A DNA stretch of 64,000 nucleotides from an uncultured Kiritimatiellota bacterium (GTDB taxonomy: Bacteria; Verrucomicrobiota; Kiritimatiellia; RFP12; DVOR01). The stretch is from NCBI GenBank assembly GCA_944391055.1, contig CALXSF010000008.1, positions 32,273 to 96,272 of the forward strand. Reading direction: 5' to 3'. Below, piece after piece: positions 24,248 to 32,458 of this stretch (position 1 is its first letter; each line of letters opens with the position of its first letter). The notes below the pieces were generated by a model that saw only the letters and a program-made list of their open reading frames with translations, had not been told where the DNA came from and did not search any database. The translations under genes were made by a program, and so were the position numbers.

Positions 24248-27200
24248 GGGAGATACTGCCAGTAGATGATGCGGTCGGGGAGCTCGCCGTAGGCGTCGCG
24301 CCAGACGAGGGCGACGGCGCGGGCGGTGGAGAGGGGCTTGTGCTGGGAGAGGTCGCGGCCGGAGTTGTAGGCGATGGCGTCGGCGCGGAGGATGTAGAGG
24401 AAGAGCTGCTGGCGGTCGCCGAAGGTCTCGTTGCCGATGGAGACGAGGGTGGTCATGTCGTTCTGGCCGAGCTTGTCGGAGGAGGCGGCGTTGGTGTTGT
24501 AGGCCATGAGCTTGGCGGCGAAGGTGTTGTTGCCGCCGGCCTCGCTTTGGATGATGGCGTCGCGCAGGCGCTTGGGACGGACGGGGGTGCCCTCGACGCC
24601 GGGATAGAGCTCGTAGCTCTGATTCCAGGTGCTGGAGTCGGCGGAGGGGGCGTCCTCGGGGATGGGGAAGAGATAGTCGCGCACGAAGGCGTCGTACTTG
24701 GGCTCCTCGTCGAGGGTGGTGTTCTTGATGGCGTCGTTGTCGAGGGATTTGAGGTCTTCCGTGACCAGCGCGCCGGGGACGCGCTTGGCGTCGGAGGCCG
24801 CGGTGAGGCGGTCGTAGGTGACCTTGGCGGCTTGGCGGATGGAGGAGGGGACGCCCATCATGGCGAACTGGCGGAGGCGCTGGCAGGTGTAGTAATCGTC
24901 CATGCCCGAGAAGACGTTGACGATGCCGCGGTGCTCCTCGGGGAAGTTGTCGCCGCCGAAGCTCTCGAACATGGTGGTCAGGTCGACGGCACGGTCATAG
25001 CCGCTGTAGGGGGAGACGCCGGAGAAGGCGCCGTCGTTGAAGTCGGTGATGGGGAGGGTTCGGAAGAAGGAGGGTTTGGCGACGGTGTCGTAGTAGTTCT
25101 CGAGGGAGTTGGCGAGGTAGGTTTTCTCGTTAGGCGTCCAAACGCTTTCGGAGAAAGGCACGGGCAGGAAGCCGATCTCGCCGGGGAGGAGCAGCTGGCC
25201 GGCGTCGTTGTAGCCATAACGGATCTCGTTGATTTTGAGACCCCAGGCAAAGGGGATGAGCTCTTGGTTGGCGTCGGCGTAGTCGTTCTGGAGGTCGGAG
25301 GGCTGTTCGTTGCCAGTGGTGACCTGGCCGCGTTCGAGGAAGAGCCAATGGGGGGAGGAGATTTTGGCGGTGTAGCCGGAGAGGCCATAGCCGCCGGCGT
25401 TCCCGGTGACGCCCAGCATGGGGGAGAGCCAGTTGTAGCGAGGGTCGATGGTGTACCACGCGCCGGACTCGGGGGAGGAGGAGAGGCAGGAGGCGCCGGA
25501 GGCGTTCCACGCGCCGAGGGTGCCGCCGTCGAAGGCCAACTCGTTGCCGGGGTCGCAGGTGGCCTCAGGCTCGTGGCCGGAGGCGAACTCGGCGGTGACG
25601 GTGTAGACGGTCTTTTCGCCGCCGCCCTCGGTGGAGACCTGGGTCTCTTGGACGTTCCACTGAAGGGCGAAGGTGACGGAGACGGGCCTGGTGACGCGGA
25701 AGAACTGGGCGTCGTTGGCGGCCATCTCGCCTTCGTTGAGGCGGCCGGAGAGGGCGTTGGGATAATCGTCCTTGGTGCGTTTGGAGGTGCGGCCGCGGTC
25801 GGCCGGCGCGAGGTCGACGACGTCGGCGCCCTGGGTCACGGCGACGCGGAAGACGAAATCGACAAGGAAGTTGAGGGAGACCTCGATGGGCTGCTGGCCC
25901 TGCCCGCCGCCCTGGCCCTGGGCCGGGACGATGATGGGGATGTCGGTGCCATCCATCTTGAGGGTCATGTTGGCGCCGGTGAAGGCAATGTTGGAGGCGC
26001 TCTCGAAGACCAGATCCTCGCCGCCGCCGGCGAGGGAGAGCGCGCCGCCGCCGAGGGTGGCGTTCTCGATGTTGCTGGTGTTGCCGCTGAAGCAGGAGGT
26101 GATGACGGTGGAGCCTTGGAGGGCGGAGGGATAGACGGCGACGAAGCCTTCCGGGGCGACGTCGAAGGATTCCGTGCTCTCGGCGCGCCCGGGGAAATAG
26201 GCACGGAGGGCGAGGTTGAGGGTGGCGTCGGGGAAGGGCAGGTTGAGGTCCTGGACCTTCAGCGTGGTGGGGATGGCGGAGAGCGTGTCATAGCCCTGCC
26301 CCATGTCGTCGGGCTTGAGGTTGTTCCCGAAGAGTTGCTTGACGGCGTCCTCGAGCTCGGTCAGGAAGTCGCCATTGGCGTCGAAGCCGTCGTTGGAATA
26401 GGCCACCTCGCTGACCATGGGGACGTTCTCGACGGTGGGCAGCGCGTTGTTGAAGAGGTCTTGGACGCAGCTTGTCTCATACATCTCCGGCTTGGAGTTG
26501 GTGTCGATGTAGTCAAGCAAAAGCCGGGCGAAGGAGGTGCCCTCGGTGCCGGAGGTGCCGAGCACCTCCTTCGCCAGGTCCTCCACCTCGCAGCTGGGGA
26601 TGAGGGCGGCCTCGTCGACCTCGTTGCAGGCGATGACGGTGCTGGTGGCGGCGCCGGTCCCGGAGTTGGAGGTGCGGCGGGCGCCGGCCTCGGTGCGGCG
26701 GCGGGCGTTGGGCCAGAAACTGTAGACGGTGAAGGGGGAGAAGGCGGCGTCGCCCCCTTCGTCAAGCGCGCACTCCCAAGAATAAGGGAAGATGCCGTTG
26801 GCCTCGCGCTGGATGAGGCTCTGGCCCCCATCGACGCGGGCGGCATACAGGGAGAGATCGGCGCCGGAGGCGAAGATGGGCAGCTCGATGGCGGCCGCGT
26901 CGGCGGTGGAGGGGAGCAGGTCGTAGCGATCCTCGGCGCGGCCGGAGGAAGAGGAATCGCCGGGCAGCTGGCCAAAGGCGAATTCGCTGCCGGTGAGGCC
27001 GATGCCGCGGCGCTGGGAGACGGAGCCGATGGCGTTGATGTCGAGGGCGTCGGAGAGGTTGACGACGGCCCACGCCATGCGGCCGATGGTGGTTTGGTCG
27101 ACCGTCACGTTGAGCTGGTTGTCGGAGACGTCGGCTTGGGGAATCTGCGCGGTGACGGCCTTCCAGTTGGCGGCCTGGTCAAGATTGTAGCCGGCGTTGC

Positions 27201-27663
27201 CCGTGACCGTCTCGCCATTGCCATTGGGACATTCGTCCATCTCGAGGGTCTCGTAGACGGCGTAGGCGACATAAGGGGGGAGATGGCGCATGACGGCGTC
27301 ATCGAGCAAATGGGCGATGGTGGAATCGTTCTGGGAGGTGGTGGAGGCAAGGATGCGGCCGTACTGGTCGGAACCGGAATACTTGAAGGGCGCGAGGGCC
27401 TCGACGGTGTGCGTGTTGTCGTCGTTGACGGAGAAGCCGGCCTCGGACGCCTGCTCGTTGAGGGCGTAGTTGACGGTGGCGCGGGCGTCGGCGAAGACCG
27501 TGGCCAGCAGCTCGCGGGCCTGGAGGCTCCGGCGATACGCGGCGGCGGCGGCACGTTCGGTCCGCATGGAGATGGCAAAGGCGACGGCGCTGATCATCAG
27601 GAAGCCAAGAAGCCCCAGCACAATCAGCAGGGCGGAGCCGCGTTTGGGCGAGGTGGTGCGCAT
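24244..27663 (-). CDS. GspK-like giant pseudopilin (Verru_Chthon cassette protein A type)
   Basis: A 1139-aa protein. The start at 27663 has GGAGGA. The N-terminus is a basic leader followed by one hydrophobic helix (GSALLIVLGLLGFLMISAVAF), the PilX/GspK style, then a very long extracytoplasmic region rich in Asp, Asn, Ser and Thr. Ordinary GspK has about 320 residues, so this is over three times longer; the long form is known from the Verru_Chthon A family. It follows the D, B and C-like genes in the order described for that cassette. It probably caps a pseudopilus or is itself exported. Family membership is by N-terminal pattern and gene order. Confidence 0.65.
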   Translation of the reverse strand: MRTTSPKRGSALLIVLGLLGFLMISAVAFAISMRTERAAAAAYRRSLQARELLATVFADARATVNYALNEQASEAGFSVNDDNTHTVEALAPFKYSGSDQYGRILASTTSQNDSTIAHLLDDAVMRHLPPYVAYAVYETLEMDECPNGNGETVTGNAGYNLDQAANWKAVTAQIPQADVSDNQLNVTVDQTTIGRMAWAVVNLSDALDINAIGSVSQRRGIGLTGSEFAFGQLPGDSSSSGRAEDRYDLLPSTADAAAIELPIFASGADLSLYAARVDGGQSLIQREANGIFPYSWECALDEGGDAAFSPFTVYSFWPNARRRTEAGARRTSNSGTGAATSTVIACNEVDEAALIPSCEVEDLAKEVLGTSGTEGTSFARLLLDYIDTNSKPEMYETSCVQDLFNNALPTVENVPMVSEVAYSNDGFDANGDFLTELEDAVKQLFGNNLKPDDMGQGYDTLSAIPTTLKVQDLNLPFPDATLNLALRAYFPGRAESTESFDVAPEGFVAVYPSALQGSTVITSCFSGNTSNIENATLGGGALSLAGGGEDLVFESASNIAFTGANMTLKMDGTDIPIIVPAQGQGGGQGQQPIEVSLNFLVDFVFRVAVTQGADVVDLAPADRGRTSKRTKDDYPNALSGRLNEGEMAANDAQFFRVTRPVSVTFALQWNVQETQVSTEGGGEKTVYTVTAEFASGHEPEATCDPGNELAFDGGTLGAWNASGASCLSSSPESGAWYTIDPRYNWLSPMLGVTGNAGGYGLSGYTAKISSPHWLFLERGQVTTGNEQPSDLQNDYADANQELIPFAWGLKINEIRYGYNDAGQLLLPGEIGFLPVPFSESVWTPNEKTYLANSLENYYDTVAKPSFFRTLPITDFNDGAFSGVSPYSGYDRAVDLTTMFESFGGDNFPEEHRGIVNVFSGMDDYYTCQRLRQFAMMGVPSSIRQAAKVTYDRLTAASDAKRVPGALVTEDLKSLDNDAIKNTTLDEEPKYDAFVRDYLFPIPEDAPSADSSTWNQSYELYPGVEGTPVRPKRLRDAIIQSEAGGNNTFAAKLMAYNTNAASSDKLGQNDMTTLVSIGNETFGDRQQLFLYILRADAIAYNSGRDLSQHKPLSTARAVALVWRDAYGELPDRIIYWQYLP

Positions 27664-27680
27664 GGGAAGGTCCTCCAAGG

Positions 27681-28193
27681 TCAGTTGCCGGAGCCGCCCG
27701 TCAGGGGATCAAGGGTGCGATGGCGCCCCAAAACGGGCAGGATGATGACATAATCCTCGTCCTGCTGGGTTTGCGGATTGAAGCGGCGCATCCGGATTTT
27801 GTAGGGATTGCCCCACGGATCCAGGATTTGGCTGTTGGGCATGGAGGATTGCGAGGCGGCAAAGTAGGCGTGCCCGGCGTCGTTGTTGGTGGTGGCGAGC
27901 CGACGGGAAAGCGCGGAGGAGATGTCGTTGACGCCCTCGGTGAGGCCGAGATCGCCCATCGGGTCATCGCCCTCGATGTCGTCGCTGGAGGAGGTGTCCA
28001 GCTCGGTCATGAGGTACAGGCGGATGGCGTTGCCGAGCTCGCGGCTCTCGGCGGTGGCCTTGGTGATGCGGGCGGTCTCGTGGGCGGAGGCGGTGGAGGA
28101 GGCGAAGGTAGCCACGAGGATGCCGATGATGGCGATGACCACCAACAGCTCAAGGAGCGTGAAGCCGGCGCGGAGGACGTGTGCGTGTCGCAT
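27681..28193 (-). CDS. GspG-like prepilin-type protein
   Basis: A 170-aa protein with a type IV prepilin leader: the cleavage site is MRHAHVLRAG before FTLLELLVVIAIIGILVATF, with Glu5 of the mature helix. The C-terminus has DPWGNPYKIRMRR, the GspG-type loop. The start at 28193 gives a normal short leader and has AAAGG upstream; the ATG at 28226 overlapping the preceding stop (TGATG) is an alternative. Part of the pseudopilus set. Confidence 0.75.
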   Translation of the reverse strand: MRHAHVLRAGFTLLELLVVIAIIGILVATFASSTASAHETARITKATAESRELGNAIRLYLMTELDTSSSDDIEGDDPMGDLGLTEGVNDISSALSRRLATTNNDAGHAYFAASQSSMPNSQILDPWGNPYKIRMRRFNPQTQQDEDYVIILPVLGRHRTLDPLTGGSGN

Positions 28194-28225
28194 GGCGGGA
28201 AGCCTTTCCAAGAGGGTCAAAAGCA

Positions 28226-28966
28226 TCAATTCTCCCCCTCCACCCAGGGGCGGATGTCGTCGTCGGTGCCCCACCGACCGTCCGGCCCGCAGGAGCCCAC
28301 GTAAATCTCGTAATCGAGTACCGACGGCGGGCGCGTCGGGGTGACGATGACGCGCACGCCGGCGGCTTCGTAGAGGGAGGTGAACTTGGTGGCGTCGTCG
28401 GGGTCGATGGTCTCGAAGCGGATGCCGCCGCCCGTGCCAAGGTCGTACTCCGACTCGCTGGCGCCGGCGTTCTCGTCGGTGGCGGAGGGCGGGTCGTAGC
28501 CCGAGGAGCCGAAGGCCTCGACCGTGCGCTTGACGGGGTTCCCGCCGGAATAGGTGACCCGGAAAAGCTCGCGCGTGGCCGTGCCGTCCTCGTCGAAGAT
28601 GTCCGGGGCGCGCAGAATCCAAAAGTCCAACGTGTTGCCGTCGAGCGTCCCCTCGGAGGCGGCGACGTCGCCGTTGTCCATCGCCTCGTCCCGGACGGAC
28701 TGGTCGCTTTGCCCCGGGCCGATGACAAAGTTGGCGGGATCCACGATCATGGAGAGGTCGCGGCTGATCGCGCCGACGACCGCGCGGACGGACGCCTGCT
28801 CGTTGGCGCGCCGCAGGCCAAGGCTCCACGCCAAGCCCGTCTGCTGGAAGATCCCGGCGACGATCAAGACGATGATGGTGAGAATGGCCATGGCCACCAA
28901 CACCTCGATGAGCGAGAAGCCGCGGCGCGCGCGGCGAAACGATTGGCGGAGGGGGAACGATCTCAT
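28226..28966 (-). CDS. Prepilin-type protein, Verru_Chthon cassette protein C/GspJ-like
   Basis: A 246-aa protein with leader ...RRG before FSLIEVLVAMAILTIIVLIVAG, followed by a GspJ-like pattern (QASVRAVVGAISRDLSMIV). The C-terminal region is beta-rich and acidic and ends in a GPDGRWGTDDDI motif like the calcium loop of GspG. The start at 28966 has GAGGAG. Gene order D-B-C-x-A matches the Verru_Chthon cassette. Confidence 0.7.
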   Translation of the reverse strand: MRSFPLRQSFRRARRGFSLIEVLVAMAILTIIVLIVAGIFQQTGLAWSLGLRRANEQASVRAVVGAISRDLSMIVDPANFVIGPGQSDQSVRDEAMDNGDVAASEGTLDGNTLDFWILRAPDIFDEDGTATRELFRVTYSGGNPVKRTVEAFGSSGYDPPSATDENAGASESEYDLGTGGGIRFETIDPDDATKFTSLYEAAGVRVIVTPTRPPSVLDYEIYVGSCGPDGRWGTDDDIRPWVEGEN

Positions 28967-28979
28967 GGCGCGGGGCTCC

Positions 28980-29528
28980 TCAATTGGCGTTGGCGTTCTT
29001 GTCAAGCAACACCCGCATACCATAGGCGGAGGCGGAGAGGAGCGCGCGCTTGTTCTGCTTGGCGTTCTCGCCCGTGACCAGGATGCCCACCTGGACGACG
29101 ACCTTGTCCCCCATCATCTCCAAGCCATCCTCCCCGCCCCACGCCTCGTCGGCCGCCGCCCACGCGCGATAGTAGACGCCGGACTCGTCCTCGGTGGAGT
29201 CGAGATCCCCGCCGTTGCCGTCCGAGTCGGGCTGCTTGCCGGCGTCCTCCTCCCAGACGAAGGAGGGCTGCGTGTCCATGATGTCGGCGACGATGGCCTT
29301 GAGGTCATCGACATCCGTCGCCTCCTCCGCGGCGATTTTGACGGCGCCGAGGAAACGGTCGGCGAAGGCGGCCACGCGCATCTCGTTGTGGGCGGCCAGG
29401 CTGTCGCGCAGGCCGAGCGGGAAAAGCCCCAAGAGGGCCAAGGCCCCGCCGGCCAGGACGAAGATGGCCATGTTGACCTCGATCAGCGAAAACCCCGCGC
29501 GGACGAGACGGGAAAGACGGCTCTTCAT
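28980..29528 (-). CDS. Prepilin-type protein, Verru_Chthon cassette protein B/GspI-like
   Basis: A 182-aa protein with leader MKSRLSRLVRAG before FSLIEVNMAIFVLAGGALALLGLFPLGL; the LLGLFPLGL end of the helix is characteristic of cassette protein B. The body is acidic with EDESGVYYRAW. The start at 29528 has GAGGAG; an ATG at 29543 overlapping the upstream stop is an alternative. Confidence 0.7.
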   Translation of the reverse strand: MKSRLSRLVRAGFSLIEVNMAIFVLAGGALALLGLFPLGLRDSLAAHNEMRVAAFADRFLGAVKIAAEEATDVDDLKAIVADIMDTQPSFVWEEDAGKQPDSDGNGGDLDSTEDESGVYYRAWAAADEAWGGEDGLEMMGDKVVVQVGILVTGENAKQNKRALLSASAYGMRVLLDKNANAN

Positions 29529-29539
29529 GGCGCTGCTCC

Positions 29540-30391
29540 TCATTGCTCGTTGGCCTCCACGTCGCCGTCCCCGTTGACGGTGATCGAGAAGGAGGGCGCG
29601 TTGGAGGCGAGCTCCAGCGTGGCCCGCACGGTGCCGCCCTGCTCCACGCGCCCGTCGGGCGTGAAGACGAAGGCGACGCGATCCCGGTCGAAGGCGTAAA
29701 GGCGCGGGAGGGAATAGGTGCCGGTGACGCGCACGCCGAGGGGGAATGGCTTGGTCTCGCCGCTGCTCTCCTCCAGCTCGGCCACGAAGAACCCCAGGTT
29801 CTGGTTGCCGTTGTAGTCCTTTTCCTCCGAGGCGGTCAGGCGCACCGTCTCGCCGTCGTAATACTCATAGTCCAAGTTCTGGATACGGTTGCTGCGGTTG
29901 TCGTCGGCATTGTCGTCGGCGGTCTTGGAGTCGTCATAGGCCACGTTCTCCACGCGCATGAACTTGTCCTTGTCCGGGTCGTCGATGTTGATGAGGCGTT
30001 CATTGGGGCGCAGGGTGGCGAGCAGGTCGCGCTGGAGCCCGAAGGGCGCGGCCAGTTTGTTGCCCTGCGGCCAGACGCGCCCGACATACTGGAAGAGCGC
30101 GTAGCGCCCCTGCTTGCCGGTCTGGGTCTTGCTGCCCACCTCAATCTCGGTGTCGGCGTTCCAGCAGACCACCACATGGGTCTTCCCCACGATGCAGGCC
30201 TGCTGCCGCGCCGTGAGCAGGACGTCGCGCAGCTGGTCGCGGCTCTTGGAGAGGGCCTCCTCGCGGGTGGCGCCGAAAAAGGAGGTCGTCGAGAGCGTCA
30301 GGAGCAGCGCGGCGATGCCGATGACCACCAACAGCTCGATCAGCGTGAAACCCGCGCGCCCGCCACCCATGCGTTGTCCCATCCTCGCCAT
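29540..30391 (-). CDS. Prepilin-type protein, Verru_Chthon cassette protein D/GspH-like
   Basis: A 283-aa protein with leader MARMGQRMGGGRAG before FTLIELLVVIGIAALLLTL, then the GspH-like helix SRDQLRDVLLTARQQACIVGKTHVVV. AAGGAG precedes the ATG at 30391. The C-terminal region is beta-rich with RVAFVFTPDGRVEQGG, a GspH-type strand pattern. It is the first of the D-B-C-A group. Confidence 0.7.
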   Translation of the reverse strand: MARMGQRMGGGRAGFTLIELLVVIGIAALLLTLSTTSFFGATREEALSKSRDQLRDVLLTARQQACIVGKTHVVVCWNADTEIEVGSKTQTGKQGRYALFQYVGRVWPQGNKLAAPFGLQRDLLATLRPNERLINIDDPDKDKFMRVENVAYDDSKTADDNADDNRSNRIQNLDYEYYDGETVRLTASEEKDYNGNQNLGFFVAELEESSGETKPFPLGVRVTGTYSLPRLYAFDRDRVAFVFTPDGRVEQGGTVRATLELASNAPSFSITVNGDGDVEANEQ

Positions 30392-30412
30392 CGGTCACAC
30401 TCCTTTCGCCGC

Positions 30413-31042
30413 TCAATGCAGGCGGACCACGTTCGGGAAGTCGCTGTCCGAGGGGACCTCGACCTTGTAATGGTCAAGCTCGAAGTCGAAGGTGATCCGG
30501 ATCGGCGCAAAGGCCCGCGACTGGCTCAGCCTGCGATACTGCGAATCGCTGGTCTTACGCATCGTCACCAGGAACCCGATCATGTCGTTGCCCGAGATGC
30601 TGCCGCCGGCGAGCGCGTCGTCCAACAGCTGCACGCTGGTGCCGCGGCAGACGTAAAGCGCGGAGGAATCGGTGAGATAGGCGCGCAGCGTGTCGTCGCG
30701 GCGGCCGTTGGCGTTCCTGCCGAAGAGCAGCATGAGCACCTCGGCGTTGCCCTGGTCGATGCTGTTCGAGGCGTTCACCGTGCCATACGTCACCGACGTG
30801 GCGGAGCTGCTCACGGACGTGGGCAACGGCCATTCGCCATTCTCGTTCTTGTAGGCCATGATGGCGCTGTGGACGGTTCGGGCGAACGCCTCCCGCTTCG
30901 TGTTCTCCGAGCCACGCAGCACCTGCACCACCGCGAGGCTGCCCAGCCCCACCAGCGCCGCCAGGATGACCACCACCACCATCAGCTCCACCAACGTGAA
31001 GCCGCCGCGCCCCCGCGCCGTCTTGCAAAAACCGCCGAACAT
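30413..31042 (-). CDS. GspG-like prepilin-type protein
   Basis: A 209-aa protein with leader MFGGFCKTARGRGG before FTLVELMVVVVILAALVGLG. The helix continues into SENTKREAFARTVHSAIMAYKNENG, the usual GspG-type region. The rest is a globular domain without a recognised motif. GGGAGG precedes the ATG. It lies between two other pseudopilin genes with gaps under 25 bases. Confidence 0.7.
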   Translation of the reverse strand: MFGGFCKTARGRGGFTLVELMVVVVILAALVGLGSLAVVQVLRGSENTKREAFARTVHSAIMAYKNENGEWPLPTSVSSSATSVTYGTVNASNSIDQGNAEVLMLLFGRNANGRRDDTLRAYLTDSSALYVCRGTSVQLLDDALAGGSISGNDMIGFLVTMRKTSDSQYRRLSQSRAFAPIRITFDFELDHYKVEVPSDSDFPNVVRLH

Positions 31043-31058
31043 CGCCGTCCCTCCCTGC

Positions 31059-31655
31059 TTACCAACTCTGCGCATACGTCTCGCCCGCAGACCGGGCCTC
31101 GTCGCTCTCCGGCCAGCACCAGACCGCCGCATCCGCCCGGACCGTGCCGCCGCCGACCTCGGAGGGCAGGTTGATGATGCCGTCCTCGTCGTCGTCCAAG
31201 ACAAACTGATACAGATGCTCCTCCACGGCCGAACCGCGCTGGCCTGCATCGAAGAGCCGCTGCCCGATGGGGTCCAGCAGACCATAGCGCAGCTCGGCGA
31301 CGTTCTCGCGGTTGCGGCGCAGGCCGTCGGCGGCGTCGCCGGAGTTGGAGCTGTCGATGTAGAGCACGTCGAGCACGCCGGCCTTGCCGAGGATGGTGCA
31401 CATCTCGGTGTCCATCTCCTGCACGCTCGAACGCCCCACCTCCTCCGGCCAGAAGCCAAGGTCGCGATGATAGGTGGTCCACGCCGCGGCGATCTGCGCG
31501 CAGACGTCCGCGGCGTTCTTGCGGCGCGCCTGCTCGATGAAGTGGGCGTAGGCGCCCGCGCAGGCCGCGATGAGCACGCCCAGGATGACGATGACCACCA
31601 AAAGCTCGATCAGCGTGAAACCGCGCCGCGCCGCCCCGCGAAACACCCCGCGCAT
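31059..31655 (-). CDS. Prepilin-type protein with GspG-like N-terminus
   Basis: A 198-aa protein with leader MRGVFRGAARRG before FTLIELLVVIVILGVLIAACAG. The helix continues to ARRKNAADVCAQIAAAWTTYHRDLGFWP. An acidic DDDEDGIINLP stretch may bind calcium. I chose the start at 31655 (GGAGGG at eight bases); the ATG at 31670 (GAGGA upstream) is nearly as good and would add five residues. Confidence 0.7.
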   Translation of the reverse strand: MRGVFRGAARRGFTLIELLVVIVILGVLIAACAGAYAHFIEQARRKNAADVCAQIAAAWTTYHRDLGFWPEEVGRSSVQEMDTEMCTILGKAGVLDVLYIDSSNSGDAADGLRRNRENVAELRYGLLDPIGQRLFDAGQRGSAVEEHLYQFVLDDDEDGIINLPSEVGGGTVRADAAVWCWPESDEARSAGETYAQSW

Positions 31656-31673
31656 GGTTGTGCCCTCCATCGT

Positions 31674-32438
31674 TCAGTCCTCGTCGGTGACGGCCGCACC
31701 GCCGCTGGTGATGTCGTCGCCCGTGCCGAACGACCCGTCGGGGCCGGCGGAAACGATCTCGCCGGCGCCGCCGGTCACGTGATACTTCAGGCCGTTCCCC
31801 CAGGCGTCGCTCTCCGCGCCGGCGGAGTAGGTCTGCGTGCTGCAATACGGGCAGATGGTGACGCCGGCCTTCACCAGATTGTCGGCCTGGAGGCGCTTCC
31901 ACGCGCGATAGATCTGCTGGAGGTTGGTGTCGGCCACCTCGCTCTCGCGCGCGTCGGTCAGGTCGCCGTGCGAGCGCTTGCCGAACTCCTTCTCCCAGAC
32001 CTCGTTGTCCTGGCCGCTGGGGTCCGAGAAGCAGTCGTCGTAATGGTCTTCCATGTTCCCGCCGTGCGTCGCGCCGTAGATGGTCTCGGCGCGCGGCACG
32101 AAGTGCGAGCACAGCCCGAACGCAACCTTGTCGTTGCTCGGCTTGTTGCCGCACTGCGAGCAGGAGCCGCCGTCCGAGGCCTTGAAGGTGAAGTTCAGCG
32201 AGGCATAGCCGTCATCGTCCGCGTTGGAGACAACGGGATAGTTGCCGTAGATGTTCTTGTACTCCTCCAGCAGCGAGGCGATGGCATGCACCTGCGCCGT
32301 CGTCTTCGCCGTAGCCGCCCGCGAGCTCGCCGTGCGCACCAGCATGAAGATGCCCGCGGCCAAAATGCCGATGATGACGATCACCGCCAACAGCTCCACC
32401 AACGTGAAGCCGCCGCGCGCCTTTGCAATCCGTCCCAT
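31674..32438 (-). CDS. Major pseudopilin GspG-like protein with two CxxC pairs
   Basis: A 254-aa protein, longer than the ~140 aa of normal GspG. The leader MGRIAKARGG is cleaved before FTLVELLAVIVIIGILAAGIF. The C-terminus has the GspG ending: SDAWGNGLKYHVTG, then GPDGSFGTGDDI (calcium-site pattern). An insertion of about 100 residues carries CSQC (93-96) and CPYC (196-199), which together look like a zinc-ribbon, plus Cys110 and Cys136. AAAGGAGG precedes the ATG. It directly follows gspF. Likely the main pilus subunit. Confidence 0.75.
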   Translation of the reverse strand: MGRIAKARGGFTLVELLAVIVIIGILAAGIFMLVRTASSRAATAKTTAQVHAIASLLEEYKNIYGNYPVVSNADDDGYASLNFTFKASDGGSCSQCGNKPSNDKVAFGLCSHFVPRAETIYGATHGGNMEDHYDDCFSDPSGQDNEVWEKEFGKRSHGDLTDARESEVADTNLQQIYRAWKRLQADNLVKAGVTICPYCSTQTYSAGAESDAWGNGLKYHVTGGAGEIVSAGPDGSFGTGDDITSGGAAVTDED

Positions 32439-32458
32439 GACGCAGCCTCCTTTCGCAA

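Noticed and set aside
24340..27753. Long plus-strand frame opposite the GspK-like gene
   Set aside because: Gly/Val/Glu-rich shadow; the minus-strand gene has a leader, membrane helix and operon context.
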